Source: Archegozetes longisetosus
Taxonomy: Eukaryota; Arthropoda; Arachnida; Sarcoptiformes; Trhypochthoniidae
Assembly: GCA_018873245.2 (NCBI GenBank)
Contig: JAEMBT020000002.1
Location: forward strand, 6,794,001 to 6,858,000
Direction: 5' to 3'
Length of the DNA stretch: 64,000 nt
Shown: piece after piece, positions 1-19,037 of the stretch
How positions within the stretch are numbered: position 1 is the stretch's first letter
Layout: each line of letters begins with the position of its first letter
Made by a program: the position numbers and the translations under genes
The notes under the pieces: generated by a model
What the model saw: the letters and a program-made list of their open reading frames with translations, nothing else
Databases searched by the model: none
Told to the model about the DNA's origin: nothing

Positions 1-2554
1 TTGTGACCATCATTGAATTTATTCATAGTTCCAATTCGAGCTTTTCGTGACCGTTTGTCGAAACCACTTGTACTCGCTTTAGAATCAGCATTAGTTTTAT
101 CACTAACAGCTGCCACGATCTCGTCTTTTGCATTACGTTTTAAAGTGATGCCTAGATCATCGAAGAAACTTGTGTCTCGACCTAAAATTTTTAACAATTT
201 CTTCCTGTTTGGTGCCGGAAAATGTTTCTCAATCAAAGACTGAAAAACTGCCCTGAAAACAATTGAACAAAAATTTGAGCACTGGATAAATCTCAATTAA
301 AACATCTTATAATACTTTGCAGTTGAAACGAAATCATTAAGTTCTCCACCATTTTCATCAAGCTGTTCGAGAGTTCGCGCCTCACCAGTCGATTGGAGGC
401 CAATCACAACAGATTTATTATCGCGAAGTGCTTCTTTCACGAAAGTGACCGCATATTTAACTTTAGAAGCAATACATAAGTATTTGAAAAATCGCTGATG
501 AGATGCCCAGAACTGAGTCCAAACAGTCTTTTTGATAAGGTTATCGCCACCCATCAGTTCCAGTGCCTTTTCGAATTTAATCTTAGCACTAACCCACAAA
601 TTGGTGCATTTATTGTATAGTTTAATGAAGTCTTTACTGAGCGACACTTCTTCAATACGAAAATGGACCCCTTGAAAGCTCAATTGTCTGGCCATATACA
701 TGCCCCTCATTTTCAGATCAATTGCCACCAATTCCATCGCTCCCACACCGCGTTTCTCGACAGTCGAAACAAATTGTCCAAAATCTTCAAAAGGAGTTCC
801 TTTTCCCCAAATACCTAATCGAGTCATATAGCCCATGTTTTTCGGTTCAGTCGCACCTGTGGCCGACGCGTACACTATCCTAGCTTTCGGTAACTTATTC
901 TGCAATTCAAGTACTGCCAGACCTGTTTTAGTCGGCTTTCCCGATCCAGAGGATGGAAACAAATTCTTCGCTTTATGACATTCATCAAAAACAATAACGC
1001 CTTCGAAGTCTTCGCCACACCATTGAACAAGTTGACCAAAACGGGAACGATATTTACCCGAAATAGTAGTCGATTCACTGATCAATGAATTATAAGTGGC
1101 AAAAATGACTCCTCGTTTGACATTATCGTTCTCTGGTGAATGTATTTTACAGCCGTATTTGAACTTTAATGAGAAATTAAGTCATTAAAAAACATTTAGA
1201 GAAGATAAGTATAACGGAAGATAATCTTTTAAGTCGTCGACCAAATAAGCCATTAGCATAAACAAAAGAAAATTTCTGCTTATGAAATGTAACACGTTTA
1301 TCTTTCTAATTTAAATAAAAATGTCAAGACTTTAAGGGCAAAAATTATGCTTTTCGTGTGTTTATGACATCTAAACATAGATTTCGTATTCATTTGTTTA
1401 CATCAGTGGCTTATTTGGTGGCTGGCTTAAAGGATTATTTTGCATTAGTAGCAATACCTTATTCAACATATGAACTTCTATTTTATTGGCACCAATATCA
1501 TAAAGATCTCGCTCAGCGTCATATTTCAAATCAGTAGAAACGCTGAGCCAAACCGAACGCTTACGACCTCTCAAATAGTTTTCGTAAATAATGCCAGCGA
1601 TCGTACGTCCTTTTCCAACACCTGCTCCGTCTCCGATCAAAAATCCAGCTCTTGAACCATCGCTCAGAAAGTTGTCGTGTTGTTGAGACGCATATATAAT
1701 CGCTTCTAATTGTAAAGCAGACAGTTTTCCTTCATCTATCACTTCTTCAGGTATATTGAGCCGAAAGTAAACATCTGGAGGCAGAACACTGGAAAGCGAT
1801 GCCGTTTCCACAACTGGATCCGGATGTCGAATACCTATTTTCACTATATTTCAACAAAACTCGTGTCAGTACAAGTAAACTATAAGTTACTAGTTCTGAG
1901 ATCATTTTACATTTTGATGGCATATAATCCGAGAAAGTTTCTGCAGTGGCAAATTCTTCTTCGTCTTCGTCTAACTTGAGTTCTTCTTCATTGATTTCTT
2001 GTTTAATTTGAGGTACATTTGCTTTAAGTAAAGAATTGTTTGATTGTGACTGAGGTACAAGTGAGACGAATGGAGAAACTGTGGTGGTATTTGGTCTTAA
2101 GGTAGTAGCTTGTAAGGGAATATCAAATGTTTTAATGCCAGCGTTCGGGTTAGCCAACTGATAAGTTGTAACTGAGATCTTTTTATTTCCATTTCTATAA
2201 ATTGGTGCATTAGCTAATAATGACTGAAACGGTGGCTGTAAATCCAATTAATATTTGTTATATCTTAATCAATAACTGTTTAATATTTAAATATTTATTA
2301 CCTTAACGTTTGAGGGAACGCTAATTGTTTGTAATATTTGCAGTTTTGGTGTTTCGTCCACTGGAATTACCTTCAAATCAATTGAATCATTAGTGAATTT
2401 TTTGAACCAATTCAATCATAAGTAAATTAGTTAAAACAATAAAATTGTTAGTAAATTAGTTAAATCGATGATAAACTAATACCTGTGCCGTCAAATCACT
2501 GAATCCGAGTCCACACTCGTCTAGCGCCGCTGAGAGCAGGTCTTGAGAGTTCAT
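1..2554 (-). CDS. sno: Strawberry notch homolog (SBNO-type helicase-like coregulator), 3' end beyond window
   Basis: Nuclear helicase-like transcriptional coregulator of the SBNO1/2 family, which acts with Notch signalling in flies. Exons on the minus strand: 2483-2554, 2302-2370, 1911-2235, 1458-1843, 316-1163 and 1-252 (continuing off the left edge); phases agree at every junction. The start encodes [15 protein letters not shown]. Exon 3 is acidic and low in complexity. Exon 4 carries the family segment [18 protein letters not shown] and the Walker A-like [11 protein letters not shown]; exon 5 carries the Walker B-like FDECHKAKN, then [18 protein letters not shown] and [12 protein letters not shown]. 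Exon 6 continues with [13 protein letters not shown]. The C-terminal helicase half lies outside the window. The N-terminal region before the helicase core is short compared with vertebrate SBNO1. Family assignment is very secure; SBNO1 versus SBNO2 is not resolved. Confidence 0.95.
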
Positions 2555-3610
2555 TTTATATCAATTTCTTAATTGATATCAAACAATAATTCGTTATCAA
2601 TATTAAGCTTTACTTTAGATTCAACTAAAATACTATTTATTAATAATTGTATCGAAATATCAAATATGTTTTCCACAAAATCATTGTTTTGAAGAGAAGT
2701 CTAAAAATGGTAATATAATTATTAATATAACTAATTTAATAAGTTAATTCGTAATAGTAGACTCTATCTTAAGACCAATTGAACGATGAATTCACACATT
2801 TTTTGAACGAAATCGAATCCGAAGCTATTCTTAAATTATTTATTGTTGCAATGCATCTGTTTCGATTCAATTACGACACAATCTTAGGTAAAACACTTCA
2901 ACTGTTTAATCACTTAAAGTGAATACAATCTAACTGCTAACTTGTAAATGTGCACTACTCAACTGCGTTCTACACACCACACATTTTTGTCAGATAACAC
3001 TTTCCTAGTATTTCGTTCTATTTCAAATGTGCTCAATTATTCAGTAACACTAAATTAGATTGAATTTCAAGCCTCGACACTATTCAAATAAGACGTTACT
3101 CTTTATTATCATTGTTTTTAATGTAAATAGGAATCGATCGATATAGTTCTCAATTAGGTAGTTAATAATTACAATCTAAAACGGTTTGAATTACTATCAA
3201 TTAATTTAAATATTTAATGTCAGAAGCTATAATAAGGTCTATATTAGATTATAGCAATTTTTAGAAAATTAACAAAATAAAAGACTTTTAAAGAGTTTGC
3301 AGCATAAATATAATTAAAACTTAAATTTTATTGAAAAAGTTTCAGATTTATTCGAACGATTGGAAATACTGAGAATACAGTATTATACTGTAATTTTATG
3401 AAATATACTTGTTGGATAAACTTAACATATACTGCGTATAACTTATTACATTCAAGAGAATATATTAATTACTGAATTTATTTGATTATGAAATATGTGT
3501 AAAATTAGAAAAATGGACAATAAGCTGATATAAATCGTGTATAATACGGCTTCAGCATGAAATCTAAAATTGTGACTAAAATTTAAGATAGAATATCTCA
3601 ACGATCAAGC
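2555..3610. other. Intergenic: sno promoter side and HIP1 3' side
   Basis: AT-rich spacer between the sno start codon and the HIP1 stop codon, both genes on the minus strand. It should contain the sno promoter and 5' UTR and the HIP1 3' UTR. A minus-strand AATAAA (read as tttatt at 3477-3482) lies about 130 bases past the HIP1 stop and is a plausible poly(A) signal. I see no other gene, RNA or repeat. Confidence 0.5.
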
Positions 3611-6600
3611 TTATGTTTCCCATCCAGCAGAAGCACCAGCCAAATGGTAATGCTGCTTGCGAAGTGATGCCAATCTCATCCTCTCCTTTTCTAATAATTT
3701 TTCTAATTCTAACACTCGAACCTGACTATCCATTTCAAATCGTTTCGCCTGATGTAATGTCAACTTTGAAAAATCCAAATCATCTAAATTTCATACGAAA
3801 CACAATAAACAAATCAAATCAGAAATTAGTGATCATATTGAATACCGGCATCATCTATCAGTTGTGCGCATGTTTTAGTGGTGGCGACGACGTTTCCAGT
3901 GGCTTCAGAAACCCTTTTTGATGACATGGACAATTTGCTCAATTTTGCACTGGAAGGTTCTGCCTTAACACGAGATGCGACCACCAATTGCGCGCTCGCG
4001 CCTGCGATTTCCTGAGAAGCAGCAATAAGTTCCTCAAACTTTCCTGAACCGCAGATAACCTTGTCGGCAGATTCTCTGTTGGACAAAGAATGGATTAGTG
4101 AAAGCTGACTCGTTTTCATATAATAAAACGATATGTTGAATTAATCAACCCAATCATTAGCAACAGAATTCTTGACTTTGCTCAAACTCACACTAAGAGC
4201 TTTGCGTCTGCGGCCACTATCTTCGCAGCTGATATCAAACCTTCAGTCCATCTATGGTTGCGCTGATAAAACTCTTTCATAGAGGTCGAACCCTTTTGAA
4301 TGCATGAAAATAAATGAGAGAGTAGTTTAAATAGTAAGTTGACTTACTTTTCCTTGTGAAACAATTTCCTTTTGTAATTCTTTAGAGTCATGAATCAATT
4401 GTTTGATAGCATTCATCAAATAAGTACAAGCATCCAAAATTTTTCCGTTCACTTCTAACTTGATACCCGTATCCTTTTTCTTTGCGAGTAATATCATTTG
4501 CTATTGACATAAGAAAAAATTTATATGATTACTAACTGCTCTTACATCTAATTCTAAACATCTAGATCTATTTGTATGAACCTCTATTTTATTGGCTGCA
4601 TCTTGTATAGCTTTGTCCATTTCACTTATTTCAGCCATTAATAGATTTTCTAAATCTTTTGTTTTGTCAGCTGCCAATTCAGGAATGATTAGTACATTCA
4701 TACGAATTATTTGACTTAAACATTGTCTCAGAGCTTCTATCGATTGTGATACGTCTGACTTGGTTTTAATGTTCTCACTAGTTTTGAATGATAATTGAAC
4801 CAATTCTTTGCATCGATTCAAGAGTTCTAACAAATGATTCGAATTATTAAACAATTGAATGACATGAAACTCAAACAATGCATACCCTGACCGAGTTCTA
4901 TGTTCGGGATTGTCTGATAGGTAACTTTAGCACAATTAACAGAATAACTTAATTGATAATAATATCGTAGTATAGAAATAGCTAATTTCTCAATTGAAGG
5001 ATTCGATGTAATGGAAGTCGAGGCATCTTCTAATAGATTCAGGTTTTTGCTCAACGTTTCCAATTGGACGAAAAAGTATTCTAAAATCAATAGAAATTAT
5101 TAAGTGATGAATAATGTGAAACTTGACTCAGAATTACCCGGCGAGCAATTGACACTTATTGAACCAGTTTCTATATCTTCGTTTGCGACTCGTTTGGCTA
5201 TTGTTTGCATTTCCGTGATAACTAAGTCTGAAATTTCGAATAAAAATTCATTAACCAAGAGATGATTAGTCATTGGTGAAAACATACTCAATAGTTCCCA
5301 TTCACGATTTCTAAGCTTTTCCAACATTAACTTCTGAACTTCATCAATTTTCAGGTTTAACTCAGAGTTTCTGTTGCTGATGTAATTAACTTTTTCCTCA
5401 AGCAATTGTTTATCTTGTTGAAGATCGCGAATCTCGTCACAATACTCTTTGATTCGATTTTGACTGGCTTCGATTTGCAGTTTTAGTTCATTATTGCTTG
5501 TACTTACAGAACTGAATTCAGCCTCTTTCTTTACATGCTCTTTCAATTGTGTTTCTAAAGTCTGAATAAAGACTCAAATTTATAACTTGTCACTGAAGAG
5601 TATGCACAAGTAAATAAAACATACAGATTTCAGAGTTTCAAGATCAGCTAAATTGGTTTTGGTCATGGTTAGCTGCTTGTCAGTTTCCGCTTTCTGAAAA
5701 TACAACAATTTTTATTAAGAAACATTTCATAACTTATAACGGCAATCGATGCAACTAAACTCAAATAAAAGTAAGATTCACAATTCTTTTTCATTTTAAT
5801 TGCATTTTATAATAAACTTTTGATTTGTTTTCGCTCACATTTCTAAGAAGTTCAATGTGTTCTGCACGAAGTTTATTATAGATGTCTTTCATTTTGTGGA
5901 ACTTATCAGTGACTTTAGCGACTTCACTTTGTACATCAGTATTACTTTTCTGCTTTTCAAGTTCAGATTTAAGTAATTCAATTTCCTTTTCCATGCGTTG
6001 TGCTGTCGCACATTCTAGTTCTGCGATCGATCGTTTCAGACCATCTATTTTGTGAGCGTCCTATTCAGAATACATATAATAGATTTAATTCAATCAGTTA
6101 TACCATGAATTAGCGTTACACATCATAAACAGTTTTTTATTACAGTAGTGGAGGTTACTGGCCTTCATTCATCAGAAATAATAGTAAACAAGTGAATTGA
6201 AGCCTTAGCGACTCCACTTGCTTACATTCAAATTAAGTTTTGGTTAAGTTTTAAATTCTATCAAATTTAACTATTTTCAAACTTCAGATACATTGAGGGA
6301 TTTTCATAAACTCCTTGCTCGCTCAACATGAACAATAGTGTATTACTCCAGAATATAATCTGAGTATTTGCAACAATACAGGTTTTGTAAAGCAGTAAAG
6401 CCTGAATGGTTTTGCCTCAATCGGATCGATTTTACAATATTTATTGTTTTAGTATAAATTCCTATACAGTTATGTCAAAATAAATTTTATCATTCAATTA
6501 CTGATAGACAGTTAAAAATTGTTTCTCGATTAAAAACAATGAGTATGTGATATCAGAGAAATAAAAGTAGGTGAAAGTTTAATTACAACTTCGAATGAAA

Positions 6601-9071
6601 ATAAGCCAGTTATGACTAATATGTAAGAAATGACTAACAAAAAAAAGCATTTTATCACTTCATAATCAGCTATTCATAAACGTTTATTGCAATCAAGTAG
6701 AAGTTCATTACTAATAAAGGAGAAATTCACTTTTTAAAGCTGAGATTTAATCCATAAGCAGCTAAATTTTTTCAATTGGTATAGTTTTTTTCTGACATAA
6801 CTATACTTTCATGTAGTAAGAATTTAATTTATTAATTTTGATCAAAATGCCTACAAAGATTTGGAGTATTTGAAACTAATCTGATCCTTTGACTTTAAAT
6901 TTGATATAGAAATTCATACCTCAGTCTTTATATGTTGTATTTCTACCTCGAGCTCCTCTATCCTTGACATTAAACGCTGAATAATTCGATCTCTGAATTT
7001 AATACAAAAATTTGTTATGAATAAAATTATTACTTAGAATTAGTAAACTAACTTTTCTTCTATAATACTTGGAGACAATGAGCCATTTCTATGATCACTA
7101 TGAAAAGACCACATTGAATTGGAATCATCAAACTTTTCAGAATTCGAATCATTCTATGAGGAGAGAAATGAAGTGAAACTAAAAATTGTGAAGCTTATTT
7201 AAATAATAACAACTTACTGAATTATTGAACGAAAGATCGACCAAATTCATATCAATAGATTCAGTCTCTGGTGATTCGGAATGTTGTGGTACAATAACAA
7301 TTGGCGTGACGTGACTGTTCAGGTCTGATTGAATCAGAAAGTTAGGTGGCTCCTAATCAATCAATTAATAAACCAATGATTATTAAGCGAAAGCAATAGG
7401 TATTGATTTTGAAGCTTACATCAGGTAATAGCGGGACTTGAATCAAGTTTTTGAAGTATTGCAGATTTTTCGAGTTTAAGTAGAATAGTTTAAGGCTATT
7501 GAAAAAAATATTAGTTAAACCAACAAATTTAATCAACTGTTATTCGGTTAATAATTACATTTTAAATTGGTTTAGAAATCTATTTCTATGTCCGTCAAGC
7601 GTTCCGGGAGGTAAGGCTTATGAAAAAAATCCATTGTTTAAATACAATGAGACTCGAATTAATAGAATATATACAAACCGGCATGAAGCTTGAAAAGAAC
7701 TTTAACGCTGTAGTCATACAATTGACTCGAATCTTGAATACATGGGATAAGTGGCGCGAGACGACATTGGCCCGCATTAGTCATTGAATTTGATCGACTC
7801 ATATCAAGAGAACCGAACACTATAAAGATTCATTCAATTATACTGCATGAACATTTTCATTAAGACTTTATATTGAATACCATTTGCTTGAAGGCAGAGA
7901 ATTTCGTCGAGATAGTCGAATATCTCACAACAAAGTTGAAAACTAAAAAAATATAATAATAGAGCTTATCCAGCTTTAATCAGTTTCCTATTTCCGACAT
8001 ACAAAATATTGACATCATTTTCCCCTATACTCTCTAGCTCTTCATCGGTCACCATAAGATTTCCAGGAAAGCGTTGATTCTTTTTTATCAATTAAAAAAA
8101 TGACAAAGTCATCAAAAATCAATCGATTTGATTGAATGAACATAAAATAGTAACTCCTAGACTTGGAATGAAGGCAAACATACTCTGGCATGGAAATCGA
8201 TTTTATTGACGAGTAAAGTACAATAATTTTGTATTAGTTTTCCATATCCTTCTTTGAGGAGCCCCCACATTTTTCCGAGATCGAGGATCATTGACCGAAA
8301 GGGATATGAATCTGGGATAACCTTCATACGGAAACAATTCTGTGATTGAACTGATTTTGAAACATTTGATTAATAGAAAACGAACCTTTCGATAGCCTTC
8401 TCGTAGGAGCTTATGTAAGACATGACAGAATTTCCAGCAGACTATAGGGTTCTCCTGAAGAGGCAACCTTCGTGCGACTGACCAAAACAGCTGTGCACTT
8501 TTCGTTTGAAATGTGCCCATCAATATTACTGTTCGAGATTGAAGCAATTAATTCACTCTGAATCGAAACAATGCAATTGTTTATATTATTACCGCGGGCA
8601 TGTTTTTCTTTAAGAGGACTCTCGATGTTGTTAATGGCTTTAGAGATACTGGCGATCTAAAGGATAACACATTTAGTTATTAAGCAATCATATGTGGAAA
8701 CAAGTTTCAAATTAATTTGATTTCTATGTGAAGTCACGCATCGCTTAATTTCATGTATATTCATAGTTTAGGACTAGTCATGAAGAAAAATAGACTCATT
8801 CGCAGTCTGTTCATCGTAATCACTGAAATTATACTAAATTAGTTACTATTATCAAACACTTCACATACGTATTCGCTTCATTTCAACTGACAATTTACTG
8901 TTTTAAAGCTTAAGGCGTTCAATGGTTTAATGAGTTTAGACGATAACAAGTGTTAAGTTGAGAAAGATACTTGTGCCATACCTGTGTCTTTTCGAAGTTT
9001 TCTTTTTCGATGTCTAAACTGGTGGAACGGTTGCGAGGATTAAGAACTCTTTGCATTGGACGCGTTGACAT
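3611..9071 (-). CDS. Hip1: Huntingtin-interacting protein 1 family (ANTH, coiled coil, I/LWEQ)
   Basis: Endocytic adaptor linking clathrin-coated membranes to actin (HIP1/HIP1R/Sla2 family). I derive 21 exons that sum to 3006 nt, or 1001 residues: 8982-9071, 8593-8656, 8386-8528, 8184-8321, 8003-8079, 7881-7942, 7679-7819, 7559-7616, 7420-7495, 7218-7352, 7053-7153, 6920-6992, 5839-6060, 5625-5693, 5138-5561, 4886-5080, 4546-4826, 4348-4500, 4192-4292, 3846-4075, 3611-3783. Exons 2-9 give the ANTH lipid-binding domain (NPIVCWKFCHVLHKLLREGY, KMWGLLKEGYGKL, SKNLQYFKNLIQVP). Exons 12-15 are coiled coil. Exons 16-21 give the talin-like I/LWEQ actin-binding module (HRWTEGLISAAKIV, GKFEELIAASQEIAGASAQL) and the conserved tail MDSQVRVLELE. 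The longest intron is 6061-6919. Length is close to human HIP1. The first ATG has no good alternative. The HIP1 versus HIP1R split cannot be called by eye. Confidence 0.95.
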
Positions 9072-9857
9072 TTTAAATATCGATTTATTACTATATCACT
9101 TATATCTCTTTTTATATGTTGATACGTTTGGCAAATTTAATACTTTTAGTTATCATGTATGCACTTTTACCAACAGATAGTTAAGTAAAACTCAATAAAT
9201 CTTATTTTTAATTAACAATATCTTCAATCATTTCATACTTGTATTTCACTAAATATCAAACGACTGAAAACAAATTCAATTGGAGATAAATAAATGTGAA
9301 CACCATCTAATACATAATCTATTTTTAAATAAATGATAATATAAGCAAACAATTATTGAACGGGATAAATAACTTAAACGATTGATTTCATAATATGTTG
9401 TGCAAAATACAATAAATGCGGACTCTTTTCAGTTTATCAATCCAGAAGTTGAGTTACAATAACCATAGCATTAAAGTCCAGCCCAAATGTTTATTCCCCT
9501 TCAAGTTGTTAGGAGGGGTTAATGCATTTCAGGCACAAATAACGTCAGCCAAAAACTCGTAGTGCTTACACCCCTTAGGGATTTTTCAGCACTAATAAGA
9601 ATTAGTTTGATTAACAAAGATTGACGTAATTATTGCTAATTAAAAGTTAGCGAACGCACCCTCTGTTCAGTTTGAGTGCAATCATCGCAAGAATAACTTC
9701 CGTAAAGTTATTGTTAGTGAATGACTGAAAGTATTACTAAGAAAAGTAGATCAAAATAAACGCAATTGATTACAAGTGATAGGTGTAAATAACTGAATTA
9801 TAATTTATAATTATCTAATAAATTAGAGATGATTATTAATAATAAATAAATACTCAA
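9072..9857. promoter_or_regulatory. Divergent HIP1 / tankyrase intergenic region
   Basis: The 786 bases between the two start codons of head-to-head genes must hold both promoters and 5' UTRs. The sequence is AT-rich apart from a slightly C/G-richer patch near 9475-9590 with short C-runs and G-runs (9495-9519) that could pair as a small hairpin. No TATA box or initiator can be assigned with confidence. Confidence 0.4.
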
Positions 9858-15328
<5,471 letters not shown>

Positions 15329-15788
15329 GTATTTATTTCGTCCTAATATTGTTGGCTGTTTTAAACGTATAAATAATGTAAATATTTAGAAGATTCGATA
15401 AATAAGTAATCAGCTGCGTTCAATTTACTCGAGTGGTACAATGAGCTAATTTATCAGTTGCTAATGGTCTGTACACTCTTAAGCTAATGCTTGAGATCTG
15501 CAATTTCGTTCAATTCTAGGAACCACAACATTCACTTATAAACATTGTTTATATCTCTTTTTATATAAGACTTACCTGATAGAACCATCAATCTTGAACC
15601 ATAAACTGTTCCTGTAATTAGTTGGTTTAAGCAAACGCATACTTGAGCGCAAGATTTGTTGACAATTTTTGAGTTGATTTTTTCAAATATCATCTCAAAT
15701 ATTAAACATAAGATTCAATTGGGCGTAACTGGATTACTCAACTGTAAATTTGTATCATATTTATATAAACTATTTGGATATTGTTTTT

Positions 15789-15794
15789 AATAAA
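15789..15794 (+). other. Candidate poly(A) signal for tankyrase
   Basis: AATAAA (overlapping a second copy) about 460 bases past the tankyrase stop codon. Assignment is by position only. Confidence 0.4.
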
Positions 15795-17167
15795 TAAAAC
15801 AAATATTGAAGAAATGAGAATAAATAATTTAATAATATCGACACAAAATTTGTTCTTACAATTGAAACGTATAATTTCGACAATAAGTCATTTCTGGTTA
15901 GTTAATTAGTCGAATTAGGCTGACATGTTATTAACTTTTACATACATTAACACAACCGAATAACTGATTCTGAAATCATCCAAGAAAGAGATCAATCATA
16001 ATAAGTTGTTTTCATAGATGATAATTCAAGTATAATTTGCTTATAAAATCAAATTACAATTATTTGTAAATGTTTGAAACACCTATCGTCATAACCAAAA
16101 ATTGATAAGAAGTACATATTATTAATAACTGATTACAATATAGCACATAATGTAATGAAACTAAATGACAATCTATTATATATTGAAAGAACTAAAACAT
16201 ATCAATTTGTTAACGACAGTGCATTACAACCATTACACTATTAGATATTGAACGTTAGATTTAGTCACACACTATCAGATATTAATCATAGCTTTTGTTG
16301 AAATGCCTCTAATGAAATGACAATTGCTGGGGCATAATTAGAATTACATTAGAGTTATGTTTGAATTATATTTGAATTATAGACTAGAAATGTTTTGACC
16401 ATGCCATACTTTCACTAATAGAAGCAGAATATTCAATACATATTAGACAAGTTGTATTGCCAAGTGCAGCACATCTCATCAAATAGATAGCATCCAAACA
16501 GATTGCAGCTAACATGGTAAGTATCCTTTGATCATACGAACCGTAGAATAACTTCATATATATGCACATCATTAACCATAGACATTTTGACAATAATATC
16601 ACATAGTGTTGTATTAATGAAAAGCAATAGTAAATAAGATGCAGCATTGCTTATATTTTTGATATAATGCTGAAAAGTATAATAGTTATGGTTTGAACTA
16701 ATTTCATTTACTGTGTATGCGATCCATCACAATTTATTGTTTAGAGGCACATTCTCAATTGTTACCAACTCAAAAAAAACAAAATACATCACTACCCTTT
16801 TCCCTTTTAACTATCTCACGCTTTTCTTCACATTAACTTAGGATCTCGTTAAGATTAATTCAAGTTTATGTTAAAACTAAGTCAGGTTTACATAAAAATA
16901 AGTGAAGAAAAAAAAATTTCAATTTAAAACAATATAATATTTTGGTTCATATCTGTATCCAATCATGTGAAGCTTATAGTAATAACAAAAATTGGTGTCT
17001 ATCATGATTTACGCTATGAATTAATGCGATCGTATAAATATATTAATGATGATAATTAGGATATCAATACAACTGAAAACAATATCTAAATGAAATCAAA
17101 TAAGAAATAAGAGAAATATTGTGATTTGATTCGCATGAGTTCGTATGAAAATAGTATTACTGATGCC

Positions 17168-17173
17168 TTTATT
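17168..17173 (-). other. Candidate poly(A) signal for YPEL
   Basis: Minus-strand AATAAA about 270 bases beyond the YPEL stop codon. Assignment is by position only. Confidence 0.35.
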
Positions 17174-17444
17174 CATAATGTATACTATATTTATATATTA
17201 ATTGTAAGTTCAAATGTAGACAATAGAGAAGCGGACTGTAGTCCTTCGGTTACGATATTGTTATCTCGCTTTCAGTATCACAAAAGATTAGCTGCGCTTA
17301 TATGAAAAGTCTTGGTCTGTGCAATAATCAAATAAAGCGCACAAAAAGCACATAATTTAATTATATTTACAATCAAGTCCATTTGCCAATTTGTCACTCA
17401 GTCTAAGCAGTTAAGATGACAAACTCATGTAGTCTTAGGCTTGC

Positions 17445-19037
17445 CTATCGCATCTTATCATAATCCCAACCGTTCTCTTTGATCATATGCGCCAATTCTA
17501 TTATGTATTTGCCTTCTTTGTATTTCTGACTCGATTCAAATGCGTGTTCCTGTTTGTAAGCAATTTCAATTTATTACTATTTAAATCCATTACTACTTCA
17601 ATCTATAACTATTTAAATCTATTACTACACTCTTTAATATTATTTATCTTTCTCTCAATTCTACTCCTCAACAAAGTTTCAATCAATGAAAAGTTTTTCA
17701 AACTTTCCATTAACATTAAATGAGATAAAGGCTTATTTACTTTAAAATGGCTTTAACTAGACAAACATCACGTCTACATCTATAAATAGACATTAAATTC
17801 AAATCTGATGTCACTTCTGATCAAAGGTTCAATTTTGAGTAACTGTATTATTGATTTTAAGTCTAAAATCTATCATTAAAGCCATGGAATTTAGCGACAA
17901 ATTGTATTTCCTTGAATTTTTATAATAAATTTCTAGTAATAATTTGTAATTGAATAGATCTGTTGTGTACTTTTTGTATATATTTTGAATGGTTAAATCC
18001 ACCCTAATGTTTGATTTGTCGGTTAAATTTGCTAAATGTCTATAATAAGTGTTATGGTTGCATAAAACTGTTAAGTGTTATCATAAATTTATATAATTTT
18101 TGTACTAAAAAGAAAACTATCATCTATAATGCCAAGTAATTGTGTCAACAATTCTATTTTTATCAAATTAATCATAAATACTCATTCTCTAATAGATTGC
18201 ATTTGTTCTCATAACTGTTATATAGAATATAAATAACTGTCTAAAAGAATAATAGTGTTTAGTTTCAAATTAGATTTATCTACAGTAAAACCATCATTTG
18301 GTTCAATTTGTTTCAATATGGATGAATAAGTATTCTCTAACGCAAAATTCAACACAAAATACAAAGTAGAAGTAGAAAGAAAACAATGCAAGTGCAAGTG
18401 GAAAGCCTTAAATGTTTACAAAGAGCTTTCACTCATATGATCAGATCATATGATAGGTGAAGGCTAGAGCAGAGAAATGAGAGAACAGTCCCTCAAAGTC
18501 ATAAACACTATAAACAAGAGATAAGCAGAAGCAAAATAAAGAGAAAGAGAGAGGACTCACGTATTTCCATCCGAGGGTTGTTTTGCAGCATTCGCAATAA
18601 ATGTCAGCGACCGCATGAAGACCTGTTAAGAGGACACGCTCCTCAGCGGCACCACAGCCAACATTGACTCTTTATTGAGATAATATGAGAAAATTGAATG
18701 AAAATCAAAATGAAAACAAAGCAAAACAAAACAAAACAATACAACGTAAAAACAACAATGTTGCTATACTTACACAGAGTTGAACAGATAAGCTCTGCCT
18801 TGACTTCCTTGAAACGACTGCAAAATCGTTTTCAATCAAGGATTAAATCATTAGAGTAGTTAACCAATTGAGTAATAATTTACAAAATTCAATAGATTGA
18901 GTAATCATTTATAGAGTTATATGGATTGATAATACCTTTGAGATGAGTTCGTCGTGATTGGCGAGATGTGCTCTACAATGGATACAACTATAGGTTCGGT
19001 GACATGAAGGCAAGTAAGCCTGAAATGTTTTCACCAT
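17445..19037 (-). CDS. Ypel: Yippee-like zinc-binding protein (YPEL1-4 type), 4 small exons
   Basis: Small, extremely conserved eukaryotic zinc-binding protein; in vertebrates YPEL1-4 localise to centrosomes and nucleoli, but the biochemical role is unsettled. The gene is easy to overlook because every exon is short: 18936-19037, 18774-18817, 18561-18669 and 17445-17549. They sum to 360 nt, giving 119 residues, the same length as human YPEL1-4. Recognised segments are [75 protein letters not shown] and [20 protein letters not shown]. The Yippee motif C-X2-C-X52-C-X2-C is exact (Cys18, Cys21, Cys74, Cys77), with an additional Cys at 76. The exon 2/3 junction uses the acceptor ending AAAG before AGTCAATG, giving NSVVNVG. 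The ATG is in the usual place. The last intron is about 1.0 kb, long for this locus. Confidence 0.95.

Larger units (their letters stand above)
15329..17444. other. Convergent intergenic region between tankyrase and YPEL
   Basis: About 2.1 kb between two stop codons on opposite strands, so mostly 3' UTR and spacer. A plus-strand AATAAA at 15789-15794 suits tankyrase and a minus-strand AATAAA (tttatt, 17168-17173) suits YPEL. An 87-codon minus-strand open frame at 16384-16647 has no recognisable family and sits in AT-rich sequence; I do not call it a gene. Confidence 0.45.

Noticed and set aside
13..243. 76-codon plus-strand open frame at the left edge
   Set aside because: It lies antisense to a conserved exon of strawberry notch ([12 protein letters not shown] on the other strand).
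8203..8385. Continuous frame through the HIP1 ANTH region without an intron
   Set aside because: The read-through residues do not match the family; removing the intron 8322-8385 restores VIPDSYPFRSMIL and KMWGLLKEGYGKL.
16384..16647. 87-codon minus-strand open frame between tankyrase and YPEL
   Set aside because: Hydrophobic by AT-rich composition, no family resemblance, and it sits in the convergent 3' region; no splice partner found.
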